From NCBI GenBank assembly GCA_024734555.1, contig JANPWX010000338.1, positions 1,689,202 through 1,753,201 of the forward strand: DNA of 64,000 bases. The letters run 5' to 3'. This DNA comes from Trochalopteron elliotii (lineage: Eukaryota; Chordata; Aves; Passeriformes; Leiothrichidae). How positions within the stretch are numbered: position 1 is the first letter of the stretch; each line of letters opens with the position of its first letter. The notes under the pieces were generated by a model. It had not been told where the DNA came from, ran no database searches, and saw only the letters and a program-made list of their open reading frames with translations. Position numbers and translations under genes: made by a program. Positions 13,931 through 28,900 of this stretch are shown piece by piece.

Positions 13931-16900
13931 GGTTAGCTTTCAAATTTTTTCTTTTTTTTAAGACCCTTATAAGAAATATTATTCTGAGGGATTTATGGTA
14001 TATCCTGGGTTGCGAAAGATGGGATGTTTTCTGTCCTATTCTTTTCACTAAGTTAATATGGGTGCTTTTTTAAGTGACCAAAGGTAATGGAGAATATGAA
14101 CTTTTTCCTTAGAAAGTTCTTACTGCTTTGAATGGAGATACCTCAGTTCCTCCATGCCTGGCATTTTACAGTGATTGTTGGTGCTACTGAGAGGGGGGAA
14201 AAGGCCTCTCTTGAGCACAGGCTGTGCACGTGGACTTGTGTGCAGGATCAGCCTCATTAATTCAACAAATATTAGTCTTTTCTTTAACTCAATATGGGAA
14301 TCTTCTGATTCCTGACTGAGTTACTGAATCCCATATAGTAATTGCAGCTTATATTTTTCTCATTGTTTAAGGCACTTGATCTTCTCTGTGGGCCTCCCCT
14401 GACATGCTTGCCCCTGCTCACCACTCTCTAGAAGATTTGTAAATCTCCTGGTGGTGACAGGCTTAAGGTGCCATGACACTTCCCACGTGCACCAAAAAAG
14501 TGTCTATTTCTCTACTTCAGTTTTCCTGAGCACCTGTTTGCTTTGGTGAGAAATGGCTTATGCAGTACATTTAAAAAGCAAATTAAAATAGCCAATCATT
14601 TAGAATAAGTGTATGTTTTCTAATGGGAAAAGGGGATACACGCTGATTCCTGCAGGAGTGAAGAAACTTTTTTTAAAGTCTAGGTGTTCAAAATTAAAGT
14701 AAACTTTCTTTCACACGAAAGACATTTTGTTCTACATGACTGTGTCTATCTAGAAACAAAGTATTTTGGTAGAAGTAATTTATGCTTGATTTGAAAAGAT
14801 TTCTAAGAGGAAGTTTGGTTTTTAAAAATTATTTCAACCCTTCAATTTATTATTTTGGTGTAGAAATGAAGGTAAAAATAATTTGTGAATGCAGTTTCCT
14901 TGAGAGGGCTTGAGTTTCTGTATTCCTTTGCTTTTCTCTGTGTTTTTCCAGCCCAGCCATACGATTGAATCTTTGAATATTGTAGTGTCAACAGCTCCTT
15001 GTATTTTCACTTGATACAGTTGAGCAAAAATTTTGACATTCAGCTGAAATGTTTGAGGAGCCATTACCAGCATAATTCTGCTTCTTAAGTAAATCTCATC
15101 TCAGTGCTTGAAATCTAAATGGATTAATATTTTTAATGTCTTGTTTACAATGCTGCCTATGAAAGCCTGTATTTGTCTACTTGCCAACCCTCCTTCTTGG
15201 CCAGGAACCATTCTGGCGTGAACCTCAACGCTGGGCTCCCATCCATTTTCCTTGAGTCTCTCTCTGGTTCCCTCCCTTTTCCTCAGGGGCTCTCTGGAAG
15301 ATTGTCAGAAGGGCTTTAATTTCTTGAGCAAGTCAGCTTTTTTTGACTCCTAAATATTTCTGCCCCAGCCCTGAATTTCAGAGTTTGCCAGCCAACCACA
15401 GATGGCTTGCCCTGGTGGTGTTACAAAAAAGTACATACATTCTCAGGTTTTGCTGAAAACAAACCTAAAAACAAACCGGTGTTAGCTTTGCAAGTGGGCA
15501 GAAAAAGATGCTTAAGAAAAAAGAATCATGCAGGAGGAGTGTGTGTGTGTGACTTGACAGGGTGCCCAGCAGTCATGGTGGAGAAAAGGTGAGCTAGTAG
15601 ATAACTCCTAATGTAGATTGTGTCCATTATAGCATCCTATATCATTTATACATTTTACCAGCAGAGGCATACTAGCTAGGAATGCCCCCAAAATGACTAA
15701 AATTAGAAAAAAATCCACATGTGACCAGTATGGTGGCACTGGTTTAGCTGTGATTGGTGGGTGTCTTCAGGGGTAGGGGGGATCTTGAGGAGAGTCTGGA
15801 GACTTGGTGAGTGTGGCATAAACGCAAGTGCTAAAGGAGCAAGCAGGTTATTAGAGAGTAGAAACCAGGGGGTGTATGATATCAGACTACATTACAGTAA
15901 AATTATGCAGCTGTAGGCATGGTGAACCCTCTCCTCTGGGCATGCCAGCAAATCCTCACTAGTGATTATTTTGATATGTGATACTCTGATGCTAAGCTAA
16001 GGAGTTGAATGCGAAACCAAAGAAACCCCAGCAACAATGAGAGCCCTTAGCTGAGCGAGGAGCATTTGGCAGTTCCCTCTGCCTTCCTAGAAACCAAGGG
16101 TGAGCAGGAGCTCATGCAGTGATAGGGTGCAGTGACAGTGACAAAGCTCCCAGAGAGGCATGGCCGGCATGCTTCCCTGAGTCAGGTACATGTGGAAGGA
16201 ACAGGTGGCGTCCGCACATCGCAATGCTGGGACTGGTAATCAAACAGCAATAACAATTTCTGCTTAATCTAGCTTGAGGTGGGGAGTTTTCGGCCTGTCT
16301 GGCATTAGAGGGGAGTGCAGAGCCTGGAGCAGAGCCTGGCTAGAGACATGTTTTGCCAGCCTGCCCCTGCCCTTGGAAGACTGGGAGCCACTGTGAACCC
16401 GTGGAGGAGGAGAACCCACATTGTCCCCTGCCATCAGTACAGTGCTGGTCTGCCTCTTGCCTGTGCTCCCCTTGAGGAGCTGGGCTCTGGCCTCCTGGGG
16501 CAGGTCCCCTGTGCTGGAGGTGAAGATGAAGGCGTGAGTGAGAGGAGACAGCCAAGGCTCTGCATGCCTGCCTGCCCATGAGACACAGGCTGCACCCCAG
16601 GAAGGAGTGAGTGAGCGAATGCATGTGTGTGCGTGTAAGATGGTGATTTCCAAGGCGATTTTAATTTCTGGTTCTTAACGTGCCATTTATTTTTGAAAAC
16701 ACAGTATTACTCAAAACGAGATAGGTTGATGAGACACAGTAATCTTGACAATCTTTCATTACAGGTATCTGAAGGAATATGAACATTCTTAGTGTTTTAT
16801 AGACTAGTGTGTCTGGCTCTGAGAAATTATAAAAGAGGTATAAATAGCAGGGATAAAGAAAGGGAAATATGGATTTAATATGAGAAGCAGCCAAGTATTT

Positions 16901-19900
16901 GGCTGCCCTTTATCATTTATTGATCATTCTCTCTGCTGTTCAGAAATTATTTGGAGTCAAGAATTCTCAGATTTTTTTTTTAATTTTTTTTTAAATCTCC
17001 TTGTGTGTCTCAGACACCAGGCTTACAAGATGAACGTACAAACATGAGTGTGTGAGTCAGGAAACATGTCAGTGGAGGTGGCTCTGTGAGCAAGGCTGTA
17101 GGTAAACAGAAATAAAGTTAATTGGCAGTTTTCTTGTATGCACGGGCAGCTGAAGTCCTTTTCACTGGAAGAAATTTTCTTTTCCCATTATCCTTCAACA
17201 TTCTCTTGGAGGAATTGTCTCAAGGGAAGTGAGTGAGTCAGAAAATATGCCAAGTTCATGTCATGGCTGTTTCGGCGTTTCTTTCTCTTGCTGGCCTCCA
17301 GGAGCTTTATTGGCAAGTGTTTTTAAGGGAAATATTGGCACAGGAAGGCCTTATTGTTTATGTCATGAAAGTCTCTTGGCTTCTTCTGCCTTGTTATTTT
17401 CTCCCTTAAATGGGGAAATTAGGAGTGGGGGGCACTGAGAAAGGAAAAGAGGAGAGAAGCAGAAATTATTGACAGTCGCTACCAAAACTCTTCCCCCTAC
17501 ATCAGGATGTATCTTGGTGAGTCCTCTCTTTGCTTTTTCTCTGTTGCTGCTTTTCAGGCTCTGCTACAACTGGTAAATGGGTTTCTAAATGCATAAGTTT
17601 CCTTTTTGTGCTTTTCAAGATGTGGCACTTAGAGACTTTTTTGAAAGAAGCCAGCAGTTTTCTGCTGGGCTCTCCTCTGCCAGAACAGGGCAGGGAGAGG
17701 CAAACACAGAGCCCAGACAGGGTCAGATCACTGCCACCGTCTCACATGTGAATCAGAGCTCTGTGATGGGCTCTGTAGGACATTTCATTAAGTTCTTTTC
17801 GGTTCTGTGTAAGGTTTGCATACAAAATACAATGTGATTTACAGGAAAAAAATAAAATTGGGAAGTTCTGCAGAGCAGATGCAGCGAGTACAGATAGAAA
17901 CAATAGTGGGATGGTGCATGGTCAGAAATGTTGCTTGTTAAAAACCAAAGCAGAAAAGCAAAAGCATTCCTTCAAATGTGTACACATTCTAAAAAAAAAA
18001 ACCAAACCAACAAACCAACCCCCTCCTTCTACCTAAACCTATGCATATGCACTCAGGCAATTTTGGCATAACATAAAAGCACACAAAAAAAGAATTATGT
18101 CCAGTGCAGCAGTAAAAATTGCTGTAACCTATTACCCTCAAATTAGGTGAGAGTTGGAAAGTCTCTGAGGATGCTATTAAAGAATTAAATATTAACATTT
18201 CAAAGAATGTTTCGGTAATTAATTTTTTTTTATTTGGAAAGTAAAAAGTTAACTCTCCTTGTGATATGTCATGGCAGAAGTTCTGTTTCTAAACCAGGTT
18301 CATTTTTATCTGTGATGTTTGCCTCTCTGATACTTGTGTATGCAGCTCAAAGGTCTAGGATAAAAAATTCTTTCAGATTAATGTAACAAAGGTATACATT
18401 GATGTACCAAAAAGCATAACCCTATTTCTTCTGGATTTGTTACCACAGAAAAAGAAATTTGAAGCAAATGCTTATTTTTGTGAGTTAAACAGAGAAAATG
18501 ACATCTAAACCACTTTTCTTTGTACCCGTTTAAACTAAGGATTGTCTGTGGCATTAAATATCTATTTCAAGGCTGTGATACAGTTTTTGTGATGTCTCTT
18601 CAAACACTAAGTATTTGTTGGTACATAATAATTCTTTTTATTGTGGCATCTTACTTGCATTTTGATGATGCCTTTTTCAATACCCTTTTTCAAAGGAAAG
18701 AGAGATGATTAATTTTGGCTCTTTAAACCTGTATTGTTTCACTTTTCAACTCTTTCACATTCTTTTGTTTTCTAACCTACCTATTTGCAGCATCTGTGCA
18801 AAATTCTGTAGCACATAACAGTTTAATTTGGGAAGCTCTTCCCTTCCCCCTCTACTTCCAATTTTGTACTTTGATTTGCTCAGACCTTGCTTTTACTTTC
18901 TTAAAACATGTATATACAATAGAAGGTTAGTTTGAAGTTCTTGTGGAACATGCATTTCTAGACCTGAATATTCTTAGAGCTTGTTATTTTTTCAGATTTG
19001 GGATCTTGCTCAGCCTGTTACAGGAAAAGTAGCTGCCTGCCAACATTAGAATCCAGGGAACAGGAACCTGGATTTTGCTTGGAAAACATCTTTAGGAAAG
19101 GTGGCTGTGGCTTTTATATTCCTGCCTTTAAGTGTTTTTACCAAGACTGAGACATAAGAATTATATTGCAAAATGATAGTTACAGAACCTGGAAAAGAAA
19201 TATCCCTTCTAGCAGCACTAGCATATGTGGTTATAGTTTATTTGTATGAATATGAATCTGTAACAAAGTAATCACTTAAAAGGATATCACAGTTCCATAT
19301 AGGATATTGCAAGTCAGCCATTTTCACTATGTTGTAATTGTTATATGTACACACAGAAAAAAAAAAACAGAAAAAGCTTATGTTTCACTCTAGATACCTG
19401 TATCTCTGAATGTATTTTTATAGTTATATCAAAAGGTAAGCACTGTAATACTTATGGTAATATCACCATGGATTTTTCTTCTGTGTTAGTAATCCTACAT
19501 TTGTCAGCTCAAGCAGACAGAAACCTTTGTGCCGTATTCTGTGTGTCTCATGTCGTAACATGAGAAAAAACAAACCGTAAAACTGGGTGTGAATAACTGT
19601 ACTTTGGCCTGTGTCTGCTATCCACTTTACCAGACAGCCAAAATTCTTTAGCCATGGCAGCAAAAGCTCAATATTAAATCATCGGCCCATACCTACTGCT
19701 CCAGTGTCAGGTACTCTGGCAATATTGCTTTGTAACTGTAATGGAGCACCAAGTGAAATCACCTGTTTCCTTAGGGACTTTCATTGGAGATGTCTTTCCC
19801 CTCTGTCCCCCGAAACTTTGAGGTCTCTTCTGAGCTAGGAAGCCCTCAATTTGGGCTACTCTATTGGTACTAGGCTTGTTGGTTTCCTTAGTGAACTCTA

Positions 19901-22900
19901 GGAAAGCTACCTTCTCCTTTTCAAGAGCTTTCTCCTCTCTCTCACAGCTCCATTCATTTTTGTTGCATTGGAGAAATAAAAGAAAATAAAAATTGGATAT
20001 GGTTAATAACAGATTTGTAAAAAAAACTTCCATAATTCAGAACTTCTAATTTTCTGACAGCTGGACTGCCACGTATGCATAGAGAGCTGATCAGGATGAG
20101 TGCTCCCAAACCACAGCTACAGTTTTGTGCTTCGGCATGAAATGAATGGGAACGGGGAGTCAATTATAATTTAGGATTGTGTTTTTCATCATGCAGGCTA
20201 AACAGCCTGGTTTAACAGGAAGAGCTCAAAATTCACAGGTCTACCCAATTCTTCAGGGGAGGCAATGATTGGGTAAAAATTATGATCCAGTTATAATCTA
20301 CTTGAATTTCCAGGAGTTATTAATAGGGTTCTTTCCTGAAGGCTTATGAAGAATTAAAGCTGCTGTGCACTGAAAGGGAAACTTGTAGTGAATTAACAGC
20401 AGGTTAAAAGTTAGGAAGCAATAGGGAGTAAATCACTGAGTTTTACAATGGGGGAATCCTGTAAGGCAACAATCCAACATAAGGAAAAAAGGAGTTATTA
20501 TTGAAGTAATAAAGCCTGATGGTGCTGCTTGAGTCAACTGGAAAGAGTTGTACAAGGATTTGACAGTATTGAGTGTGACTGAGGAATTCGATGGCAGAGG
20601 AAGTTCAGTTACAATAAATGTTAATATTTTTAAAAGGAGAAGAATTGCACTCATAGTGGACCTATGGCCACTTAGGAAAAAAGTGCTGGTGTCTAATAGA
20701 TTTTTTTAATAACGGTAACAGCTGAATTTCCATCATATGTTAAAAGCAAACATTGGGAATTTTTAGGGAGGGCAAGAGAAAAATGTCATATTCTCCATGT
20801 TTCACTCTGCATAGGACTGCATCCAAGTAATGTGGTCTTTGTTCTGACCTGTCAGATTTTCATGTCTGTAGGGTTAAAACACGTATAACAGCACAGTATT
20901 TTTCATCCTCGGATGCACCTTTTTCTGACATGATCTAAAAACCCTATAATAGGAAGAACAAGTGAAGATAGACTAATGCCTACCAATGTTATAACACTTT
21001 GATAGAAGCATCTAGCAGTTTCTGACTGGTAATTACGAAAGCAAAACACTGAGAATATAGCTGAAGAATAAAAGGAGTGAAGCCTGTATGAAATTTCAAG
21101 CTGGGAAAAATTACAAATGTAAACAGCTTTATGTTGAACAGAAGCCCTCCTTAATAAATATAGATAGTTCATCTGGGGACTTTGATGTAACAAGCCTGTC
21201 TTCCATAATGTTTTACTCCAGAATGGGTAAGTTCCAAAGGACTTTTTGAATGTGTGGATTCAGATGTATGTATACAGATATAACTGCTGTACCTATCAAA
21301 TCCTCTATTTATTCCAGAGCAATTTTACCCAGCAAAACTTATGCCTGTTAGGTACTAAGCACCAGTATTGTGGCCATAAATATGCAGAATTAACCAGTTT
21401 GCCAGGTACTTTCCAGGTACAACAACTGCTACATATTTTGTGTATATTTCAATTGTTCTCTTGGTTACAAATTTGTACATGAAGTATGGGACACATACTG
21501 CACGTAATGATTTCTACTTTTCCCTCCCCATCCATCTGAAGATCTCAGATATTAAGGAGAAGAAAAAGACTCTAATCATGCAGTCATGAAAGTCATTGGT
21601 CTTTGGATCATTTTACTTATGGTTTTATATGATGTCAAAAATTCACAATTTCTGACAAAAAAAATCTGCAAAATTCTTTGTCACCTACAAAAGGCTTGAG
21701 ATCACACTGACCAGACTGCTCTTCAGAATTACACTGGTGTATTCAAACAGCTTAAAAGATTATTGTTGATTCCCTGATTAAAAAAAAAAAAATGTGCTAA
21801 TGTTGTTCTAAGGTTCATCTAATATATTTACAGAAGTAATAAGTAATTTTACATTTTACACAAATTTAAATAGAAAAATATTAAAATTAAAAGCAGAAAA
21901 GCCGATGGATAATCAAATGTGTTTTTTCACAGAAAAAATATCGCAAAGATTTCTACTGTATAAATAGATTCTGCATAATGACAGAAAATGTTATTTCTAC
22001 ATTGCTTAATTTCTCATTTTTCTCCCTGACATTTTGAATCCCGCATTAGTCTGTAGAACAGATTCAAAATATCAGAGGTAAAACAAAAAGCCAAACTTTG
22101 TCTTCAGGATGTAGTTTCACTAACTTGATTGGGCATTACTTAGAGCAGATCCGTTTTTAGCATATTGGAATTTGCATATTGACCTTTTCTGCACTGTGGA
22201 TGAAAATTGATGCTGTGAATGTGTTGATTAGTCCCATAAAATAATGTTTAAGATATAATTTAAATTTATTTTTTGGTGAACAATAATGACATCTACTCTA
22301 TTACAATAATAAAAATGTCCATTACAATAATAAAATAAATCTAGATTGCTTCCAGATAGCTGGAAAAAATGATCTTACAAAGCTAAGTTTTATTTTCAGA
22401 AATGCTCACTGACATTTTCTGTCTTTGGTAGCTCTCAGTAAAGTGCAGAACTGTTGAAAGTTTAACAATCCTGTGCAGGATGGATGTAGACATCAGGTCT
22501 GAAATGGGGGAATGTGTACATTTGCATGTGTGCATATGCTGATGATAATAGTTTGGAAAAATGTCACCTCAAAACTTGAGACAGGGCAGCTACTCCAGGT
22601 GAGCTACATGAATGGATGCTTTTATTTCTCTTCCAGTGTGATCACTGCATAGTTTAATATAAACTGAAAGCAGATTTACTTCAGGAAGAATAATCTGGAG
22701 TAGTTAATGTGTAGATTGCCCTAAGTAATGACTGCAAAAGATGTGCATAATTACTTTGACCTGCTGAGGTCCCAGGTGGAGCACCTGCTCCAGTTTAGTA
22801 TTGTAGGAGACAGAGTGAGCAACAACAGACAGTCTAGACAGAAGTATCAAGAAATACCAAAGGCATGGGAAGGTTGAGTTCTAAGTAAGGTTTCAGCAAA

Positions 22901-25900
22901 GCATGGCTGCTTAGTTTAGTGAAAAGGTGATTGGGAAGACCATGATAACAGTTCTCATGGAATGGGTATAAGTTAGCTGTAAAGAAGAGCCAGCCTTGCT
23001 GGTGAATCTAGCAGAACACTGGCAGTTGTGTCTACAGTAAGAGAACCCTGTACTGAGAAAATCACTTGAAAGAAAGGAAGAGATGAGCGATATAAGATGT
23101 TGCCTAGGGTAGGGTGTGGTGTTTGAAGCTGGCATAAATGGGACTGGGTTTGCAGGAGAGATACACCAACTGGCAGATCTCCCTTAGCCACAACTGGTGA
23201 GGTGCTCACTTTGTCTCAGGTGAGACATGCTATAGTAGTCTCAATAGGTAGCCTCTAGTATACCAGAATTTATACAAACCTCTATAAGATGAAACAAACT
23301 CCTTTCAATCATTGCTGTCCATCACTACCTCACCCTGCACTTATGCAAATCCTGCTCAAAGATTACAGCAGCGAGTCTGTATGGACAGATGAAGTAAATC
23401 CATTGCTCGACTGGAGCTGATCCTGCATTGAAAGAACAAACTTTCAACTTGCTGAAATGCTAAAAGCCTGTTGAATGCTGCAGTCAATTTCTTAATGCAT
23501 GGCTTAAGGATGTTTCATTACTATACAGAAATTGGGAAAATAGATGCAGATTGTACTGTTTCAAGAGAGGTCATTCGGTGTTTAACTTTCAGCTATGTGT
23601 CTTGAAAAAAGGAAGCAGGCTTTCCATCCTTTACACTCCAGTGTTCATTCTGAATGACATTTAATGTACAGCCTTCTGTGGCACCTCCTATAATTAGCAC
23701 TTGCTGCTTTTCTTCTTCTGAAGACAATTGTGATAGTGGCAGACTTCATGTCTTTATTACCAGCAAGATGGGAAAGGCTCCTGTAACTTCTGGAATGACA
23801 GGCTGAGACAGTCTGGGTGCCCGTAGCTCCTAATGAGCAGCACATGACACGGTGTGGAGTACTGGCAAGATTAACAAGCCAGGATTTCCTTACCAGGACA
23901 CTGCCTTGTCACAGCAGCAAAGAGAAGGAGGGAGAGCATTAGCACACAGTCTGCAAGGTACCTTTGTACTGATAGGAAAATCCTGTGCAACCAGCCAGAG
24001 GAATAGATGTGAAAAAAACTTCAGGGTTCTGTTTGCAAATCAAGACTCATGCAGATGGTTGGGGACTGATCATTGTTATCAGACTGAAACCCTAAAGGGG
24101 GAATCTGCCACTGACTTTGTTTTGGGAAAATATTCCCATATAGGAAAACAGATCAGAATACGCTCCCCTCCAAAACTCTTCCCAGTTCTTTTGGCAACAT
24201 CAAAGGGTATTTTTTCTTTGTTGAAGTACCTGTCAAGTAATTTTCTAACATCTTTAACAACCTACCTCATTTTAACAAGAAAACATTATCACATAAGCCC
24301 CCTCAACTAAATAATACTAATTCTGATGTTTTTTAATCAATAGATTCCTCCTAAGTTTTTCTCTGTACTGGTGAAATTGCTTTTTAAATGCTTTAGTTTG
24401 GAAAGCTAGTGACACTAGCAATAGTTTCTGACTAAGACTTTGCAAATACCTGATTTTCATCTGAAGTTTCTGATTTTGCGATACAGACAGCTCTAAGGAA
24501 GTATAATCTGTTGGGTAATCTTAAGTGTGAGGACACAGGGAGACTCATTTGAATTGAATCACGTATTATAACCATTCAACTCATCATTTGGCATCTAAAG
24601 TGCTTAAAAACATCCACTGATTCCTTATATTTCCTGACTCTTAAGGAAGACCAGAAAGATGAAATGTTAGGAGGTTGTATGAATTGGGATGAAAGAAGAC
24701 TAACAAACAGAGTATGTGCTTTAACCTAACTTTCTTCAAGGAGATGAGCACCTGCACACTGGAGAGACCAGAGGTTTCATCTGAAATCAAAAAGCTAAGT
24801 GCAGCACAGGACTCCTGCGTAGGCAAATACATGAAGTTTTGCTTTGTGACACCTATTTCTCAGAGTCTGAAGGTTATTTCAGGCTTAATTCTTGGTGTTC
24901 CTTATTGCATTTATACATGAACCCCTTTCAGCTGCCCATAAGGAGAGAAGCCTTGGAGAGGAATGGAAGCAAAGTCTTACCCCTAAGCTGGTGAGTTGGG
25001 GCTGACAGTGCTCAGTTCTGGAGCCAGGCAAGTTGCATCCCTGCCTATCTCCCGAAAACAGGAGGAAATGCCCAATACACAACAGAGCAGGTTGGCAGCA
25101 CTGAGGCTTTCCTATTTCTGTCTCTCATCTTGTCTGATTTGTTCTCTGACTGTGACCTTCCTTGGTAGGTAGGTAGAACTAGCCAGTGTGGGTCTCTCGG
25201 CAGCTCTGCTGAAGCTGTTTCTCTTTTTATATAAAATATTTAAATATTCCCTGAAAACACAGAAAGAAAATTATCAGTCTTTTCTGGGACAAATCTGTGC
25301 AGCATGGAACCGAAATCAGTCTGGAGTTGTTTTACATGGATTTAGAAAACAAAACAAGACAAAACAAAATATCCACCAGCTGTGAAAAAGTACTGAGAGA
25401 AGCAAGCATTGCCCAGCATCAAGTGAGGGCTCATTTGGTATGTAAAAAAACTAGTTTTCTTCAGATGATTTACATGGTAGTACTAATTTTGTAAGACAGA
25501 AGAATATTTCAGAAATCGGCTGTCCAGCTCCAGAGCAGCTGATACTTATAAACAATGGGTACTGGTGAAAATACACTGGTGAAATTTCATCTGAAAGCCT
25601 TGATCTCAGGCAGTGCAGCTGAGCTGTGAGACAGTGCACCAGTGAGGGCTGTGGAATTGCAAATGAGCGCCGCGCTCCTCTTCTCCAGGGTGGTGTAGGC
25701 AGCTTTCTGCTCCAGGCTGCTGCCTACCTTGCCTGCTGCCTTGAGCTATCTCTGCTTTTCCATGAAAGAATATAAGCAGTGGGTAGAGAAAAATTCTCTC
25801 GAGTGAAATGGGAACAGGATCAGGATCAGACTGCTTGTTGTTTTTTTGGGGTTTGCAAAGTCAAAGTATTTCAGGAGAATGTCATCTTTATTCATCCACC

Positions 25901-28900
25901 TGAAACAGGGAACTGACAATCATTGTTAAGAGGGTTTCACTTGAGATCATTCTTGTGTACAGCTGCCAAATGTTGTATCTGGGCCTCAAATAAAATCTTG
26001 AGTGTTATATCAAAGACCAGGAGAACTGTGATTACCACTGCGTAAGAATTATGGAAAGTCATCCACCCATATATCCATCATGATTTTTTAAAATTAAAAT
26101 TAGTGCAAGTTCTTTTGATCTGATTTAATTATTTTAAAATTTGTTGAGAATTTCAGTGGCTTGTAATTAAGAAAAAAAAAAGTTTTACCTGCATGTCAGA
26201 AGTTTTCCCCACTGAGCTGTAACAACAAAAAAGGCATACAGGTTAATTTGTTACTTACTTTGTAAATGTGACTTTTGACACTGCATGTAGGTTGATCTAT
26301 TTCCAAGTCATGGCTATTTCAGTGATGAACAAATCCTAACAAATAGAACTTGTTGTTTAGCAGCTTAAAATCATCTTCCTATTAACAAACACACTATGTA
26401 TAAAATACCGGTCTTCTTGAGAGAACATTAATAAAGAATGTATGTTACTGTTAAATATTCTAGTAGCTAAACCAAGCAAGAAATATGGTGGCAATGACTA
26501 ACATCCCAAATCTCAGATTCCTCCTAGGAATGCCTGGATTCTCCAGTATTATGCTGCTCTTTGTGCAATTGTATGCATTTTATAGCATTAAACAGTGCTT
26601 TTGCTCAGTTGTAAATGTGCTCTGAATGCAAGTGGACATTTTTCAGTGGTTAGTCAGTAGACATTCAGTCACTGTCTCTGAGAAATGGAATAGATTTTAA
26701 TAAAAAAACCTTGTAATTAATAAGAGTTAATATATTTAGTGATGCGTCTGGGTTTATACCTACTCTAGGTGTCTTGGTGTGGAGGCAATCAATTTCTTTC
26801 TGCAGTCTGAATTTTAGTAAGTTTTCTCCTTAATGAACAAGCCCCTTTTTCTTCTTTTTGCCTAGCTCTCTTTGAGAGTTCCAGAACTCCCTTTTGTTTT
26901 TGAGGATAATGACTCTCATATATGATTTCTTTTTGCTCTGTGGCATCTCAGTTCAGAATTTGAACTAAACTTCAGAAGCACAGCTGGCACCCAAAGACAG
27001 AACATCTGTCTGCTGGAAAATGAAGCCTTAGTTATTTCAGCATCAGTAGTTTACACTCTGAGGGTACTTGGATTTGATATCTGTGAGGATAATACACTAT
27101 AAACTCTTTTTAAGCATAATTTGTGCAGTATCTAAAAGCAGTAATACTTATAGGAAAATTTTGTCTGTATGAAACAAACTGCAAAAAGATCTAAGGGTTA
27201 TTTTAGAAAAGCACCAGGGAAAAAAGTAATTTGGAAGGAAGACAGTTTTGCCTAGTTTTCTAGCTAAGTCCCTATTGTCTCCAAAATAATGCTTTCCATG
27301 TAAGAATGCAATAATTTCATGTAGCATTTTTGTAAAGAAATGGGCAATTCAGTTTCATTACCTGCTCTTCTTCCACTTACTGAATTTGAAGACATTAACT
27401 CCTTCTTTGGGACTAGGCTAGCAGTGAAATGACTTAAGATGATTTTTCCAGCATGCATATGTTGTGTAGAGACATCTAAAAATAATCATCCCCTCCTAGC
27501 TGGTGAAATTATTCTGGCAAAGCCCCTAATACATACGAAGCTATGCCAATGGAAAAGTGCCGCCGCCTTTATCAATTTAGCTGATGCCATTTCGGGGAGA
27601 TGACGCAGCGTTGGTGGGAGAGGGTTTCCTTCTGCTGGTGTGCATGTGAGGAGAAGGTCAGGAAGAGGCTGATGCAGTCAGGCTTGGTACATGCACCACC
27701 ACGACAACACCGAATGCTGGATCCATCCGCCTTGGATGTTCCCGTGTGCCCATCCCACTCAGTCCTCCCGAGTGCGCTGGCAGGTCAGCACACAGGATGT
27801 GCTCAGAACAGGCTTGCTTGATTGTTCCAATTTGGGACCACAGGCTGCAGTACTCATGTGCACCCCCACCTCGTCGTTACCCCCAAGCAGCCCTGGTTAA
27901 CGTCATTTGCATCTGCTGTTACTACTTCTGCCATTTCTTGACCCTCCTTTTTGCTGCCCTTGTACCTCTTTTCTCCACTCCAGTCTCCTCCCCAGTAAAC
28001 TACCCAGCCTTAATTGGTTTTTCCCACCTTGATCCCATTTTTCCCCCATCCATCTCAACCTTGTAAACCTGGCCTTAGGTGACAGGATTGGTGATGATGA
28101 CCCTGTGTGGCTGTACCCCCCAGCAGGTCCTCTGCCCTCCCCTTTCCCTGTCTGTGGCACTCGGCCATCTCTTGCCAAGCTCCCCTTCAACCATCAGAGA
28201 AATCATTGAAACCTGTATAAAGGGTGCAGGAGTGACAGTCCCAGTAGACTTCCATTGAGGTTGCTCAATGGAAATGAGTGCAAATGAAGAAGTACAGAAT
28301 TTGGCATGAGAAACTCTTCTTTGTGTCCTAATCCCTTGCTAGAGGAACATGGTACAAAATAGCTGACGTCAGTAGCTCCCTCGGTTTCATGGGCTTTCCA
28401 GCAAACCCTTGTATTTTCTCTTACTCTCTTAATGCTGGCAGGATGACTAATACAGACAGATATCCTAAAGCTGACAATGACATCTTAAATCTGTTATAAA
28501 GACTCAAACAGAATACTTATTTCTACAGCTGAGCAGATTTTTCATTAATTATAGCCCATTTCTCTACAAAAAAAGTGTAAAGATGATTAAAATCAAAATG
28601 AAGAAATACTTGTAAAATGTAACAAAAGGATATATGATTGCAAAAAAAGATAACTGGAAGAGAAACATATATTTTGGCTATAGCTGTTGACTACAATACC
28701 TAAGAAATAAGGCCTAGTGTGGTTATGAAATTCCAGTAAATCGATGGATTGTAGCGATATCAGTTTGTTCAGGAGAGATGTCTGTGTTACTAAGGCATTT
28801 CTAATGATCCAGTACTGTCAAATTGCAGCACTCAGGAACTGTGAATCAGGTCATTACTGCCAACTCTGCTATTTCATTCTGAATTTGTAAGACTTTTTTT

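Noticed and set aside
13653..14048. 131-codon minus-strand frame rich in Lys/Gln/Thr
   Set aside because: It is translation of the T-rich minisatellite plus 100 N.
16264..16653. Overlapping 129-, 94- and 88-codon frames
   Set aside because: All three arise in one locally GC-rich patch in different frames and strands, as expected where stop codons are rare.
23852..24310. 152-codon plus-strand frame
   Set aside because: No recognisable domain and no splice or conservation evidence; consistent with chance in 64 kb.
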